A DNA stretch of 64,000 nucleotides from Polytrichum commune (GCA_950295325.1 OX485807.1:51738440-51802439); one strand, 5' to 3'. Shown: positions 11,403-23,415, numbered from the stretch's first letter. The notes: a model not told the origin generated them from the letters alone. Made by a program: numbers and translations.

Positions 11403-11983
11403 CTCCAAGATTCCTGCAAATTGGGAGGTTTTTGTGTGCAGCCCGTTTCCACGAAGGTAACCATCCCCAATTTCCAAGGTCCTCGCATTATTTTGTATTC
11501 ATCTCCAGCTGGAAAGGCCGCCGAATCGATGGGCAAGTTGTACATTATTTCTGTGACTGGACCACAAGCTGAAGCTGCCACGAATCCGTAGAGGGTTTTA
11601 TTTGTCGATGCTTGCGGTGGCACTTGCACTGATGTATGCGAACTTGGGGGTTCACGGCGCCAAGTCTTAGGAAATTTCGGGTTTGTTGCATGTGAGCAAA
11701 TCCGCTCCTCCTAGAACCTGCAGATTACAGGAATCCACCTGCAGTAATCGTGAGCTGAGTGCTTGAGTTCCTTGTATGGAATATTCTTCATCTTCAGCCA
11801 TCAACAATCGACGCTTGCTGCGTAGAGACAGTATCATCCATTGACCGCAAGGTTGAAGCGGGAGGGCGGGGGTTAGGTGGGTGCTGACCATCACGATCCT
11901 CAAGCTGTGAGTCCCTCCTTCGTCTCAGATTTGCATTTTATCTCTATTTTTTTCTTCTCTATTTGGTGTAGGTAGTTGTTGTG
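11403..11983 (+). promoter_or_regulatory. Leader region upstream of kinase exon 1, block A
   Basis: This stretch is conserved in B (about 47815-48391) and C (about 37788-38385). It contains a donor-like AAGCT|GTGAGTCC near 11905 and a pyrimidine-rich tract ending TTGGTGTAG just before the leader exon, so a short intron of about 70 bp in a 5' untranslated region is plausible. The protein frames do not stay open across all three copies, which argues for an untranslated leader. Block C has lost the GT of the donor (CTCCGAGTCC). Confidence 0.4.
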
Positions 11984-13836
11984 ATGAGACCTGCACCAAG
12001 TCCTGTACCGGGCCTAGCCGATGACCGAATTGCTCGAATCACGAAATCAACCAGAAATCATCCACGATGGGGTCGAAGGTCGAATACGATCCGTAAGGCG
12101 ACATCTTGGATAGGAAACCGAGTCCCACTGATTTCAAATTTGCTTGGAGGTTAGAAAGACTGCCTGTGGTGCATCCATTAACCATGGACCCTGGAACCTG
12201 GAAGAAAGTTTTGGGATTGCTCACCCAATTGCCAAATATCTTTCGTAAGGGCAGTGCACAAGCTGGAACCAAACCGGCAGAGTGGTACTTAGACCTCACA
12301 GCAGAGTGTTTGGTGCAAGCACAACAGACGATTTCAGGAAATCGGTCCCCTTCATTGAAATTTAACTACAAACAGCGGAGTACAAAACTACCGAGTTTGG
12401 CAGAAAATGGATGTACAGGAGTGAAACTGTACAAGTTTCAGTGTGAATACCTAGTGAACAAATTGGCAACGGCCGCCCTTAACAGCAGAGAGACATACCA
12501 CAATACTGCTGCTTGTTCTGCACAACAATCAACGTACCACAAAATTTTGAAGCTTCTCTACAGGTTGGCGACAAATGTGCAAGGTTTCGTGCACAGTTGT
12601 TGCAAAGAGGGTGGGATGCAAGTTGCCCTGACAGCGGCAAGTGTACCTATGTATGTGTGTTCATTGGGTTTTTATTCGGAGGTATGCACTAAGCTTTTGC
12701 ACCACAGCAAGAGTTTGGGAGTCGCATCGCCAAAAAACTTAGAGCTTGAGAGGCTGAGGGAGGCTGAAAAGAATGAAGTTGAAAGACTGGCTTTATTTGA
12801 TGAAGCCACTTTGATGGATACAATCAATTCTGTGATTCTACATGGGGAGTCAAGTAGTACATCTGTTCAATTACAGTTGGCCACCATTGTTCAGAAGAGA
12901 TTGGCAGCAAGCCAGGGTGCGTCAACTTCGGGCGCATCCAAAGTGTCATATTTGGAGGCTTGGCAAGTAGATGGCAAAAGTCTCCGTCGACTAGCACAGT
13001 TGGGTACGGGTAGTAGTGCTGCAGTTCACAAGGCAAAGTGGTTCGGAGCGATAGATGTTGCTGAAAAGGAGTTCGGAGTAGCGAGAAATGATAGTTTTGA
13101 CAAAGAAATGTCCTTATTAGCAGAGTTGTCTCATCCCAATATTGTATCAACCCTTGGGTATTGGGCGGATGAGCACTCATGTTCAATTGTCACGGAGTTG
13201 ATGGATGGAGATCTTTACCGCCTAATGGAAAAACTACCGCCTCAAGATGGGATGGGCCCTTTTAGCATCTCGGTAGCATGTGACATCATGCTTCAAGTAG
13301 CACAAGGCATGGCTTACATCCATGACAAAGGGGTTGTGGACCGAGATCTGAAGTCGCACAACATTCTATTCAAGCGGTCACAAGATGATGACATTGAGTA
13401 TATTTGTGTGAAAGTGGGTGACTTTGGGATTTCTAAGACCAAGGAGAGGAGCCATCTTTGTACCCACCAGACATCCAATACAGGTCCGGACAGATCCATG
13501 GCTCCAGAATTGATAGAATTGGCAGGGGTAAAGAAAAAGGCGCAAAGTGCATTTCATCCATACAAAAGTGATGTTTACAGTTTTGGGATGCTCTGTTTTG
13601 AAATCTTGACCGGGGAGGTGCCATTTTCAGCAATAAAGAACCCCCGAGAAGTGAAGAAGAATGTATTGGCTGGCATTCGTCTAGTGCTACCACTTCAATG
13701 TCCCCAGGAGCTCAAGAGGCTGATTGAATCATGTTGGGACTCTGATCCCACTCAACGACCGGATTTCCCAAAAATTTGTGAAGCACTGATGAGTTTATAT
13801 TTCTCCCTCTTGATTGGTACGTTTTTCTTCCACTGA
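11984..13836 (+). pseudogene. MLKL-like HeLo + kinase 1, block A (probably decaying)
   Basis: An open frame runs from 12106 to 13836, with its first ATG at 12184. The leader exon (ATG 11984, MRPAPSPVPGLADDRIARIT) is identical in B up to its start of divergence. In B it joins the kinase frame through an intron. In A almost all of that intron is deleted, so the leader runs out of frame and stops near 12151. About codons 60-210 form a helical, Cys-rich region with LYKFQCEYLVNKL and LLYRLATNVQGFVHSCC, resembling the DUF1221/HeLo-like domain of plant MLKL proteins. The kinase follows: LGTGSSAAVHKAKW (glycine loop), VAEK (Lys), FDKEMSLL (helix C Glu), VGDFGIS and MAPEL. The catalytic HRD is DRD (codon 412, 13339-13341) where B has HRD. 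The frame passes a donor-like ATTG|GTACGT at 13816/13817. Plant MLKL proteins act in resistance and cell death at membranes; that role is inferred here. Confidence 0.7.
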
Positions 13837-14459
13837 ATTTAGACTAATTTGTACTCACCTCCTGTTTTGTGTAAGATATTATGATGAAAGTGTGAGGGTC
13901 AGGTTGTCGCATTGGCCCAGTGTGTGTTTGGGTGTTTAAGTGGGCACATTGACATTAAGGTACATATCCAAGTCAAATGTACATTTAAGAAAAGAAACCG
14001 TTTAGGAAATTTTGAGTAGCACTTGAAAACCCCAAAATGATTCATATTGACTCCAAATATAGCTCAGATACCTCTCAAATTCTAAATACAAACTTCTATA
14101 ATCAATTGAGCACTAAAACATATCACTTTCTTACATATTACATTGAAAAGTATAATTAGAATAGTAAAGAAGATACCTTTCATTCTTGTCACATTGACAC
14201 TTGTATATGTTTGTTCAAAAGTTAAGAAATATGATTGTTGTCTACATCTAAACACAAGTTTAATTCATAAACATAACCCTTTAAATTTTTTTAGTAACTT
14301 ATGGTTAGCTTATTGGCGATGTTTGTTGTTTCTCATAGATACCATTTAATTAGAAATGAATATGAAAATCATTGTTTATATTGGATTTGCAATTGTGTTT
14401 TGTTCAAGATTAATGTGTATGTAACATTTATTTGACATTTTTATTTATGTGGTTATCAG
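13817..14459 (+). other. Probable intron between kinase 1 and kinase 2, block A
   Basis: It begins GTACGTTT and ends TTATTTATGTGGTTATCAG with a pyrimidine-rich 3' region. Both flanks are phase 1, giving an in-frame join that replaces Gly by Glu before YPDFSKEKLE. The orthologous stretch in B is 51385-52032. No AATAAA is seen after the kinase 1 frame. It may alternatively be intergenic, with kinase 2 starting from its own ATG. Confidence 0.5.
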
Positions 14460-16073
14460 AGTATCCTGATTTTTCAAAAGAGAAGTTGGAAACTATGGTT
14501 TTCAGACAAAGTTTACATGCAAATCATTCCGCCAGTGAACCACAATGGTATCTAGACCGTGCAAGACAATCCATGGAGCATGTGCAATTGATGACTTCCA
14601 CTAAGGTGAAAATACACTACAATCAATGTCAATATCTTGCAGATGCATTGAAAACGGTTGTTGAGATCAGCTCCCGAGATTTAGGCCCACTGTATGCCGG
14701 CACTCAATCCCGGAGTGATACCAAATTGGCGATGAATTCTTCTTCTGCACGCAAAACAAAATTAATGTACCAACTTGAACTCCTCATGCTTCTTTGGTAG
14801 TCTGCGACGGAAATAGAGCACTTTATAAAATATTGTTGTAGTCTCAGCTGGTTGAAAATTGCTGTCACATCGGGAAGTGTGGCACAATCTCCATTGGTGA
14901 GTGTGTCTTCATGGGGGTATCATTTGAAGTTGTGCAAATTTGTGCTCCTGCGCAACAACAGTTTGGGTGCAACATCACTAACAATGAATGATATTGAGAG
15001 CATGAAGGAGGCTGAACTGCTTGCTGTAAAAGGGAGAGCTTCAGTTGATGATGCCACTTTGTGGAAAACATTATCTCTGATACTGTCAAGCAGCTCTTGC
15101 AAAACAGATGAATTTCAATTGGCCACCATCCTTTGTAAGAGATTGGAAGTGAAGCAGGCTATGCTGACAACTAATGGCCGCGTAGAAACACCTGATGACC
15201 GTTTAAAGATAGACTCAAGGGCTTTGGGGAAGAGGGTGATGTTGGCAAGAGGACCATCTGGTCATGTATACAAATGTACATGGTATGGGGCAAAGGTTGC
15301 TATCAAGGTCATCCGTCATCATGGGAAATTTAATGATATTTCAAACTCAAGCGGTCTCAGCCATCCAAACATTGTGCATATGCTAGGATATTCGGACGAT
15401 GAGAGCGAATGTATCATTAATGTGATGGAATTGATGGACATGACTCTTTCTTCTCTTATAGAAGAGAGGCTACAAAATCTACCAAAGAACTCGACTCCGT
15501 TCAACATCCAAGAGGTTGTGGACCTTATGCTTCAAGTAGCAGATGGCATGAACTACCTTCACCAACTCAAAGTAGTTCACCGAGACTTGGCACCATCAAA
15601 TATTCTAGTGAAACGTGTGAGGGTAACCAATTTGAACCACAACGTTCCGGAGTTGTTTTATGCCAAAGTGGCTGACTTTCAGGCTTCTGTGACAAAGCTA
15701 AGAAGCATGACTTATTCCGACCAGCCCAAGATAGGAACATTAAGATATGTGGCTCCTGAGGTGATGAGAAGAAAAGGTGATGAACGGGATGAACATAAAT
15801 CCGCAAAATATCCATTCAAAAGTGATATTTTTAGTTTCGGGATGCTTTGCTACAACATCATAACTGGAAACATTCCTTTTTCAACTCTTGGTGGTCGCGC
15901 AATAACGGAAAGAGTATTGAATGGTGATCGCCCGAGTTTGCCAAAACGATGCCCCCAAGAATTAAAGACATTGATTGAAGCTTGTTGGCACCTAGATCCT
16001 ACTTCTCGTCCATCTTCTACTCAAATTTGTCAAACACTAAGGTGTCTCAAATATGCACCACTACTTTGGACAT
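14460..16073 (+). pseudogene. MLKL-like HeLo + kinase 2, block A (nonsense and lost motifs)
   Basis: The frame matches the intact kinase 2 of block B but has TAG at 14798-14800 where B has CAG (LLW*SATEIEHF against LLWQSVTEIEHF). It also has an 18-bp in-frame deletion of SSGKNV near 14598. The HeLo-like part retains YNQCQYLADALKTVVEISS and the kinase retains VAIK. The glycine loop is altered (LARGPSGHV) and the helix C segment is shortened (FNDISNSSGLSHPN). The catalytic loop is HRDLAPSN, with Ala for Lys (15590-15592), and DFG is DFQ (15680-15682). It could not be an active kinase even if read through. The frame ends at a donor-like ACAT|GTATGT (16073/16074). Confidence 0.8.
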
Positions 16074-16657
16074 GTATGTTACTTATTATCCCACATTATG
16101 TGACTATTGCATCATAATTTTTGTTAATTATTGCATCATAATTGACTATCTACTACCCCTCAACGTTCAAAAACACTACAAGTTTCTTGTTGATAGTGAA
16201 ACTACTCTGAGATTTGACCAAATTGATTGATTTCTCTTGGAATATGGTATGATTGGCTTAAATTCATTAAAATTGGATTTCCTTGAAAATTTCAAAAGGA
16301 AGATAAATTGCTCTATTCTCAACACTTTATTAAGGATTGAAGGCCACTAGATGCATGCAACATGCATACTTATTTCAAAATAAAAATATGTTTTCAAATA
16401 ACCTAAAGTGCTAGTCAACCACCAACTTGTGAGATTAGAATACTTATAGTATCGAATATCTTTTTGAAGTATGATGATAATATGAAATTCATGTGTAATT
16501 GCATCATTGTTTCCATAGCTATTTGTAGCATAAAATGGATTTTTGTTGGTCATGTGAATATCAGACAACGAAGGTGAAAGCCAAGCCCAACAATGGTTTC
16601 AAGAAGGCCACCTTGTTCTAGAGACCCAACATATTGCAAAAAAAATTGATTTTTCAA
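16074..16657 (+). other. Probable intron between kinase 2 and kinase 3, block A
   Basis: It starts GTATGTTACTT. The best phase-1 acceptor that keeps the frame open into kinase 3 is TTTTTCAAG|AC at 16657/16658. The equivalent B region is 53677-54286. The exact acceptor differs between copies, because the A acceptor would read into a TGA in B. The call is therefore tentative. Confidence 0.4.
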
Positions 16658-17832
16658 GACTATCAGTTACGAAAATAGAAAATTCGTGTCTGCACCGCGG
16701 ATTTCAGTTGGGAAAAGGTGGGCAAGAGACATATGTGTACGAGACAATCCATCGTCAAAGCAAAGCGGCTCACAACCGTGTTGCTCAAAAACGTTTTGTT
16801 CCAGCATACAATGAAGACTTCCAAAATGAAATTACGATCTTATCATATTTGAAGCATCCCAATATTGTATCCTTGGTTGGCTATGCAGTGGACAATCGTT
16901 CATGCTCCATTATTATGGAATTGATGGATGGCGATCTTCACGATCACATGTGTAGAAAGATGCGTAGGATGACTCCCGGGGGGGCTTTCACCATTGATGA
17001 TGCAATTCGTGTTATGTTGCAAATAGCAGAGGGCATGGATTATGTCCACGGGAAGAATGTGGTGCACAGGGATTTGAAATCATACAACATTCTAGTAAGG
17101 GAAACAAATGTCAAGGGAAAGCATTTGGATGTTAAACTAATTGATTTTGGCCTCTCCAAACAAATGAAACCAGGCAGCGATTTGCACTTCAATGTTGGTA
17201 CTCTCAGTTGGATGGCTCCGGAAGTGATGAGGCCCAAAAGCATGTCAAGAAGGAGAACCTCAAAAAATTTCTATCTCTCGAATGCAATGGGGAATATTCC
17301 ATTAATGTCACAAAAACGCATGAAGAAGTTTCCTGACCGATTCAAGAGCGACATCTATAGCTTTGGGATAGTTTGCTTCGAGATCTTAACCGGAAACTCA
17401 CCGACTTTCCACTTGAAGAATGGAAGTGGCAATGCATTTCAAAGAGAGCCTGAGAAAGCAGCCATGTTTCTTCTTTTCCTTTTTCTTGAAGGTCTGATTA
17501 AACTTGAGGAGGACCCTCAAAAGACGACCTGTGTTGTTCTTCTTCTTCTCAAAGGCCTCAATTTTAAGAGGGATCCTCACAGAGCAATTATAATTCTTAC
17601 GATTCTTCATTTGAAGTTCAAGATGAAGAGGGATCAAAACGAAGTACTGAAGGAAAAAGTGATGTCTGGTCTTAGGCCGATTCTACCAGATTATTGTCCT
17701 CCTAAACTCAAGGCTCTTATTGAAAGTTGTTGGGACAAAGATGCTAGTACACGCCCTACTTTTGCTCAAATTATCATGGTCTTGAAAGGTCTTCTCTTGC
17801 AATACAAATTTTCCCAGGCCCTAGCCTTTTAG
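16658..17832 (+). CDS. Kinase 3 with hydrophobic C-lobe repeat, block A
   Basis: The kinase domain lacks the HeLo-like region. Motifs in order: LGKGGQETYVYE (glycine-rich loop), VAQK (Lys), FQNEITIL (helix C Glu), MELMDGDLHDHM, VVHRDLKSYNILV with intact HRD (about 17065-17073), LIDFGLSKQ, GTLSWMAPEV, KSDIYSFGIVCFEILTG and LIESCW near the end. All residues needed for catalysis appear present. Between subdomains X and XI an extra segment of about 70 residues contains three consecutive 20-22-residue units (17446-17628), each a charged DP/EP start, a hydrophobic run and a KxxRD-type end. No ATG precedes the glycine loop in this exon, so the start must come from an upstream exon. It is probably the third domain of a tandem-kinase protein. 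The stop TAG is at 17830. Confidence 0.75.
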
Positions 17833-17878
17833 CAAGTAGTGAAGATGCTCAGTAGATGATAGATTAGACTCAAAACTT

Positions 17879-17884
17879 AATAAA
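17879..17884 (+). promoter_or_regulatory. AATAAA poly(A) signal-like motif after kinase 3 (A)
   Basis: AATAAA lies about 47 bp after the kinase 3 stop and is conserved in B at 55486-55491. Plant poly(A) signals are loose, so this is suggestive only. No such hexamer was noticed directly after kinase 1 or kinase 2. Confidence 0.4.
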
Positions 17885-18364
17885 AGTCCATTTGATGCAA
17901 ACTACATCGATCATCTCATTTAGTGGGTGTGGGCTGATAGTGTGTGTGGGAAATCAGTGAAGGTGATACTAAACTTCTTTATTCTATGAAATTAGTGCCA
18001 ACCAAAAGATCTGGGGTTTCGGGGGTCCAAAGTGTGTCGGCGCTCATTTGGTTTTCACGCATCTCTGGTTTCATGCATCTCTTCTAGTAATTGAGCACCC
18101 ATCACTCAGGTCTTGTGGTTTTGGCAATATAAATATACACAAAGAAACCGTGCTTTGGGAATCTCATTTGTTCGTACTTATTTCTTGGTGCATGAGGATC
18201 TAGTAGATCTAGTTTTCATGGTTGCTGGTTCCATGTTCATGACTTAAAACTTAGGTTCATCACTTTGATAGTACATACATCCAAGAGGGATTCTGCTGTG
18301 AAGGTTTGGTGTTAGGAGTTGTTTTGGGAAATGGGAATTTGGGATTCTAAATTTCTAGATTCCT

Positions 18365-18880
18365 AGAGACCTACTTAACATTGGGGGTTGAAAGTGCTCT
18401 CATCCAATCAAGCATTCTACCTCCTATTCCGCATGCATTTGAGCGATGTGAACCTATGGCGCAAGGCTTCTTAAGTGAGGTTGAGGCACCAGCTATGTCA
18501 GTTCCAAAGTTGGTTTCCACATTTCTTTCGGTGCAAGTAAGAATTCAAAAATTTGATGAGGTGAGGCTTGGAGTTACCAACAAAAGGTCAAGAAATTTTT
18601 GGAAATTATAATTAAGTTCACATTGTGCACAACCTCTTCAATTCCGCCATGCATGGCAAGGATGTGTATCTATAGCTCAAGACTCCTTGAAAGAAGTTGA
18701 GGCACCAACACTAGTCATTTCGGAAGCATCAATGATGCAACTTCTTATGATGCAAGTAAAATCTCACAAGCTTATGAGACTAGAATTGGAGGTCAAGGGT
18801 CCCAACACAAGGCCAAGCGGATTTTTGAAATTACAAAATCTCTCAAATTGTGCAAATTGCTTGGAGATTCTTTGAGTGTT
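18365..18880 (+). other. Region with two related peptide-like units, function unknown
   Basis: Frames at 18381-18611 and 18687-18875 share the pattern GFLSEVEAPAMSVPKL / SLKEVEAPTLVISEA, suggesting an ancient duplication of a unit of about 75 residues. In B the same region forms one 150-codon frame (56055-56507), and C has a partial copy (40868-41213) with disruptions. I recognise no domain. It may be non-coding DNA whose frame is open by chance. Confidence 0.2.
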
Positions 18881-20294
18881 GGTTATTGAGGGTAATAGGT
18901 AATGTGGTCTAACCCTTATGTGAATGTTGTGTGTGGTGAGTTTAGGATTATTACAAAATTATTGGAGTGGAGGATATGCAATGGAGAACCATGGAACGCA
19001 ACGATTCCTCATTTCTTCAATTCCATTCACCGTTTGATGGAGGTTTGTGCCTTTTCAAATCCCTCAATTCTCATTTACTTGGAGATTCTTGTAAATCGGT
19101 TCTTAAGAAAATAAATCCAGCGGTCCTCCAAAAATAGGTATATTAGCAGATTGTGAACCCAAAAAATGTAGCTCGATTGACATTGTACTCGATGCAGATC
19201 ATATGTATTGTTTTACGTGGTGATGGTGAACCCTAACATTTTGGGTGAGTGGTAATAATATTTCCTGACATTTGAGCAAATTATTTTGTGTCCACCTGTC
19301 CTTCGAACCAGTGATTGAAGTCAGTGAGGTAAAATGACATTCTTAGACTTGATGAAGTGTACATTGATGTGTGATGCTGTGAGTCAGGGGATGAGAAAGG
19401 GAGTGGGCAGATTTGTGCTTCTATTTTGGGAAGAACTCCCATTTAGTTACTTTACATAATTTTTTGGGGTTCTGTATTCAATACATAAGTACTAAAAATT
19501 GTCCAAGTTATTATCCTTCAATTGACCTACACAATTTGCAACTATACGTGTCACCAAAGGCACGATCATTTGACATGGATAATAACGTATACTCGGATTT
19601 TGAGGCAGGTTTGAATATGGCGATAGGCCTATGAGAGTTGGTTTTAGAAGTTTTGAAGGTTTGGGGTTTAGGAAAAATGGTGATGTCGTAGATTTTAACC
19701 TGAAAATTCCATTTAACCACAACCAACAACATCAGCCATGTATGAAGCATTCGTAAAGTGGATTCCCTTATTTTAACATCATGATCGCCCAAGTTGATCA
19801 CAATAGTCTTAGCTATAAAAGTTATGATTTAGTGTAGTGTGGCTCTAGATATTGTTGGAATATGAAAAAACAATTGTCTAAGCGGTTACAAAGCATTGTA
19901 GTTGAGTATGGAGCGATTTGAATGAGAAATCTGTACTGCTATACCAACAAGCTTATATGTGATTGCAATCATATTTGCAACAAATAGAGCACATCATTCT
20001 ATATGAGATTAGAAGTTGCTTATGAGTAGGTTTAACACGAGTTAGGGAGCATGCACAATCAAGAATACAAAATAAGTGTTCCGTTTACTAAAATTGTAAT
20101 TATTCTGGTCAAACGCCCAAGAGTAGTAGCAAAGTGTTGTTTAAATTGGATTTCTTTTCATATTGCCCTTTATTGTTGTGTTAGGTACACAAATATAGAA
20201 TATCAACATGAGATCTTCAAAAAGTATCATTTAAAGCACTATTCAAAAGGTAATGGCTAATTGGTTTTGGACGTAGATTTCATGGCCATAAGTA

Positions 20295-20329
<35 letters not shown>

Positions 20330-21462
20330 TCTTTTCTTTTTTTTCCCCTTATTCCTTGAATTCATTAAAAACTTTAGGGTACCATTACAAAACATTCTAG
20401 GAAAACAACAATTTAGTGTTCAATATATCTACTTGCACACTACTTGCACCGTCTTCGAAAATATGTAGATTTCTCCTAAAGTTTTATTTGGCAACATAAA
20501 TTGCTTGACTTTGTACATCAATGTGTTTTTTAAATGTTTGTGATTTTTTCCTTCACAAAACTCAAAGGTAGTATTTAGTTTTCAATCACTTTCACTTTAC
20601 CTATGCAAGGTAATGGAGTTGTGTACTTGACCGTGCTTGTACCCTTCAACTTCTACATGCATTTGAATATACTAATGTTGATGCACGTAGGTGCATGCAG
20701 GTGAATATGGTGTACGGTGCATGAGGACTGGTTTGTTTTTGAATTCAAAAGAAAGGCATTGAAAAGTGAGGAATTTACTTCTTGCAAGGTTTTCATACAC
20801 TGTGAGAAGCTTTACAACAACAATATTTTTTGAGGGGGGAGGGCATTGATTCATTATTGTGATGAACATACACTTTAGTCACGTTGCCTTTGAAAGAGAT
20901 CCAAACTTCCTATTGATCGTTCTTTTAGTTCATTCATAGGTCACGGTCATTGTCATCTCATATTGCCTTCTAGAAATAATTATGTTCACATTCTTGGTGA
21001 CACTTGATGAGTTCAAGAGGATAACTTAAAATACAACTTGGGTTTTGTTCCTTTTTCTTGTTATGTGTCGAACAAATTTGCAAAGGTTTAAATTTGGTTT
21101 TACGTCCACATCAATGCAAAAGCAATGGTGCAAAGGGTTTGGTTTAGTACTATGTATGCCTTGGTTTCAGCGAGCATATTTGACGATGTCCACCAAGCAC
21201 TTAGTCTACTTCACTCATGCGAACAAGCCTAGGTTTTCATGTAATCTATTTGTGGTGATTTGAGAATATATTTATTGCTACTCTCTATATTGACAAGCAT
21301 GTGCTTGCATGAGAATTTTTTATCACTCTTAAGACACCTTAGAGCACGCAATAATTTCCTTAAAATCTATGACAAATGAGCATGTATTCATAGATTAAGT
21401 ATCACTTAGTAAAAATTTCAGACCTCGCTTATCTTTTAAGATCTGGCAAAATAGTGTGCGTC
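18881..21462. other. Non-coding part of block A
   Basis: No gene is supported. Positions up to about 19236 match B to about 56845. Positions 19605-21025 match C 41214-42528. A GTT microsatellite is inserted at 20295-20328. Confidence 0.6.
20295..20328 (+). repeat. (GTT)n microsatellite
   Basis: About eleven GTT/TGT triplets. Absent from the matching position in block C (about 41780), so it expanded after duplication. Confidence 0.95.
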
Positions 21463-22400
21463 TTAGGAATTGGTACCACACGCACTAAATGGGATAATCA
21501 ATGTAGCATCTCTTGATACCCCAAATACCTTTTCTGCGACCTCTGCTACTCCGAACCACTTAAATACTTTGTACACTTTGGCAGCGGCACACGCACCCAA
21601 CTCTTCTCGTCGCAGGAGAGTTTGACCTCTAGTTTGATCTGTTAGCCAAGCTTCTGAATATGACAATCAAGACAAGCCCGAAGTTCGACATAGCTTGGCT
21701 TACTTCCAATCTCTTCTGAACAATGGTGGCCACTTGTAATTGACCAGATTTACTACTTGACTGTGTGTGTAGGATCAGAGATTTGATTGTATCCATCAAA
21801 GTGGCTTCGTCAAGTGAAGCCTGTCTTTTAACTTCATACATTTCAGCCTCCCTTGGCCTCTCGAGCTCCGTCTGTGTAGCATTTTGGCTCCCAAATTGTT
21901 GTTGTGGCACAAAAGCTCAGTGCATGCCTCCAAATGAAAAGCCAATGAACACACTCGCCGCTGTGAGGGCAACTTGCATCCCACCCTCTATGGCATAGCA
22001 ACCGTGCACGAAACCTTGGGCATTTGACGCCAATCTGTAGAGGAGCTTCAAAAGTTTGTTGTCCCTTGAAGTATTGAGGTTTGTCTGTCTGCCTGCTGTT
22101 AAAGATGGCCAATGTAAATTATTTCACTTGGTAATCACACTGACTGGTACAATTTCACTTCAGTGGATATATTTTCTAGCCAATCTAGGTAGTTTTTTTT
22201 TTTATAGAATGTTGACGTTGATTGTGGTTGAATTTCATTGGAGGGGAACCATTTTCTGAAACCATACGTTGTGCTTGCTCCATACACTACTCTGTTGGTG
22301 AGGGCTAAGTACCAACCACTCCACTGGTTTGGCTAACTCAACAGCTTGTGAACCAAGTCTGGAGTCCCACTTTGCAAAATTCCAACTTCATGGGTCCTAG
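21463..22400 (-). pseudogene. Antisense fragment of the MLKL-like kinase 1 gene
   Basis: Read on the minus strand, the fragment runs from the WYLDL-like region (near 22350, frameshifted) through the HeLo-like region to the start of the kinase domain. Recognisable pieces are AIFNSRQT, ELERPREAEMYEVKRQASLD, EATLMDTIKSLILHTQSSSK, QVATIVQKRLEVSQAMSN, and KWFGVAEVAEKVFGVSRDAT next to the kinase Lys. Kinase 1 of A and B has the same order (ELERLREAEKNEVERLALFD, EATLMDTINSVILHGESSS). Several frameshifts and stops break it, and it ends before HRD. It lies in the opposite orientation, 8 kb downstream of the intact paralogue. Confidence 0.85.
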
Positions 22401-22703
22401 AAGTGATTAGAATATGGGCAAAAACAACAACAACAACAACATCGACAACACAACAACAATACTTCTTGAGATTTGCATTGTCATATTTTGCAGGGCAAAG
22501 TTTCAAGTGCAAGTCTTAAGTCCATACATTTTGCAAAGTCCTAGGCCTTACGTACTCCACTTGACCACTTAAATGTTCAAAAATAATTGATATGCATGTG
22601 AAGTTCTTGTGCCCATGCAAATTGGGATACTTGCAAAATTAGCATGTCGACACATGACGATCGATGCATATCAAACCTTGAAATTGAGCTTGGATACAAT
22701 TGT

Positions 22704-22924
22704 ACTCCCTCTGTTTCACAATAAAACCATGGTTTCTGCATAAACTCCGTGCCAGAATAAAACCATGGTTTCGTTATGGACCTCCTCCGGGCATGACAGA
22801 GACGTCGGCAACTTTTCGGCAACTCCCAATTTTGGTTAAAAAGCGCATTGTGGTTCAAATCCGGTCACTGTTCTTAATCCCGCACTGAAATAGAAACCAC
22901 AATTTTATTTTGAAACAGAGGGAG
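22704..22924. mobile_element. Stowaway-like MITE, 221 bp
   Basis: The ends CTCCCTCTGTTTCACAATAA and, inverted, CTCCCTCTGTTTCAAAATAA match the Stowaway consensus style (CTCCCTCCGT...). They are flanked by TA (22702-22703 and 22925-22926). An internal AAACCATGGTTTC palindrome occurs twice. Stowaway elements are mobilised by mariner-like transposases. No coding capacity. Confidence 0.92.
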
Positions 22925-23415
22925 TAAGTTTTTTGGCAGCTAGAAATGGCAACTATTTGTAGCACTCACATGCTTCAACGTCTTAAGAGCCTAGTTCATG
23001 TAAGAGGATTCTAATCCCAAGCTCTCTGAAATTAGCTCGAGTAATATCTTTGCAAGTTTGTTTTGCTTCTCACTATATCGCTTAATAACTTTTGTGCAGG
23101 AATTAGAGATTCTCGTTGTTGAAGGTTGCATGAGATAAGTATTTCTTTACAAACTGAAGTGGTGGAAATCTACGACTACACTAGCAAAACACTTTTAAAA
23201 ATGATCTTAGTCTGAAACTCAATATGCAATCAATATTCACTTGTTTCACAAACATTAAGGTCCGATTTACATGAGGAGTTGAGGCCTTCAAAATGTGAAG
23301 CCAATTCACATGAAATGTAAACTTGGATTAAGCCCGGGAACGCAACTCCCATATTATACGCAGGGGGCATCGTACTTAAAACGGCTTAAAGGACGGCTTT
23401 TGTAAAAATTATATC

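Larger units (their letters stand above)
7329..11405. mobile_element. MITE whose right terminal repeat was split by the Harbinger insertion
   Basis: The left arm (about 7329-7395) reads through GTCTAAATACCCCCAT and GTGGCTCGG..GCCAGGTTCGG. Its inverted partner lies at about 7573-7628 and resumes at 11395-11405 after the 3.76-kb Harbinger element. If Harbinger and one TAA copy are removed, the two arms (GAGGCT.TAAGCGG and its partner) align across the junction. The element without Harbinger would be about 310 bp. Its outer target duplication was not identified. Confidence 0.65.

Noticed and set aside
12824-13693. Minus-strand frames inside kinase 1 (120 and 86 codons)
   Set aside because: They are antisense shadows of the kinase codons and repeat identically in block B for that reason.
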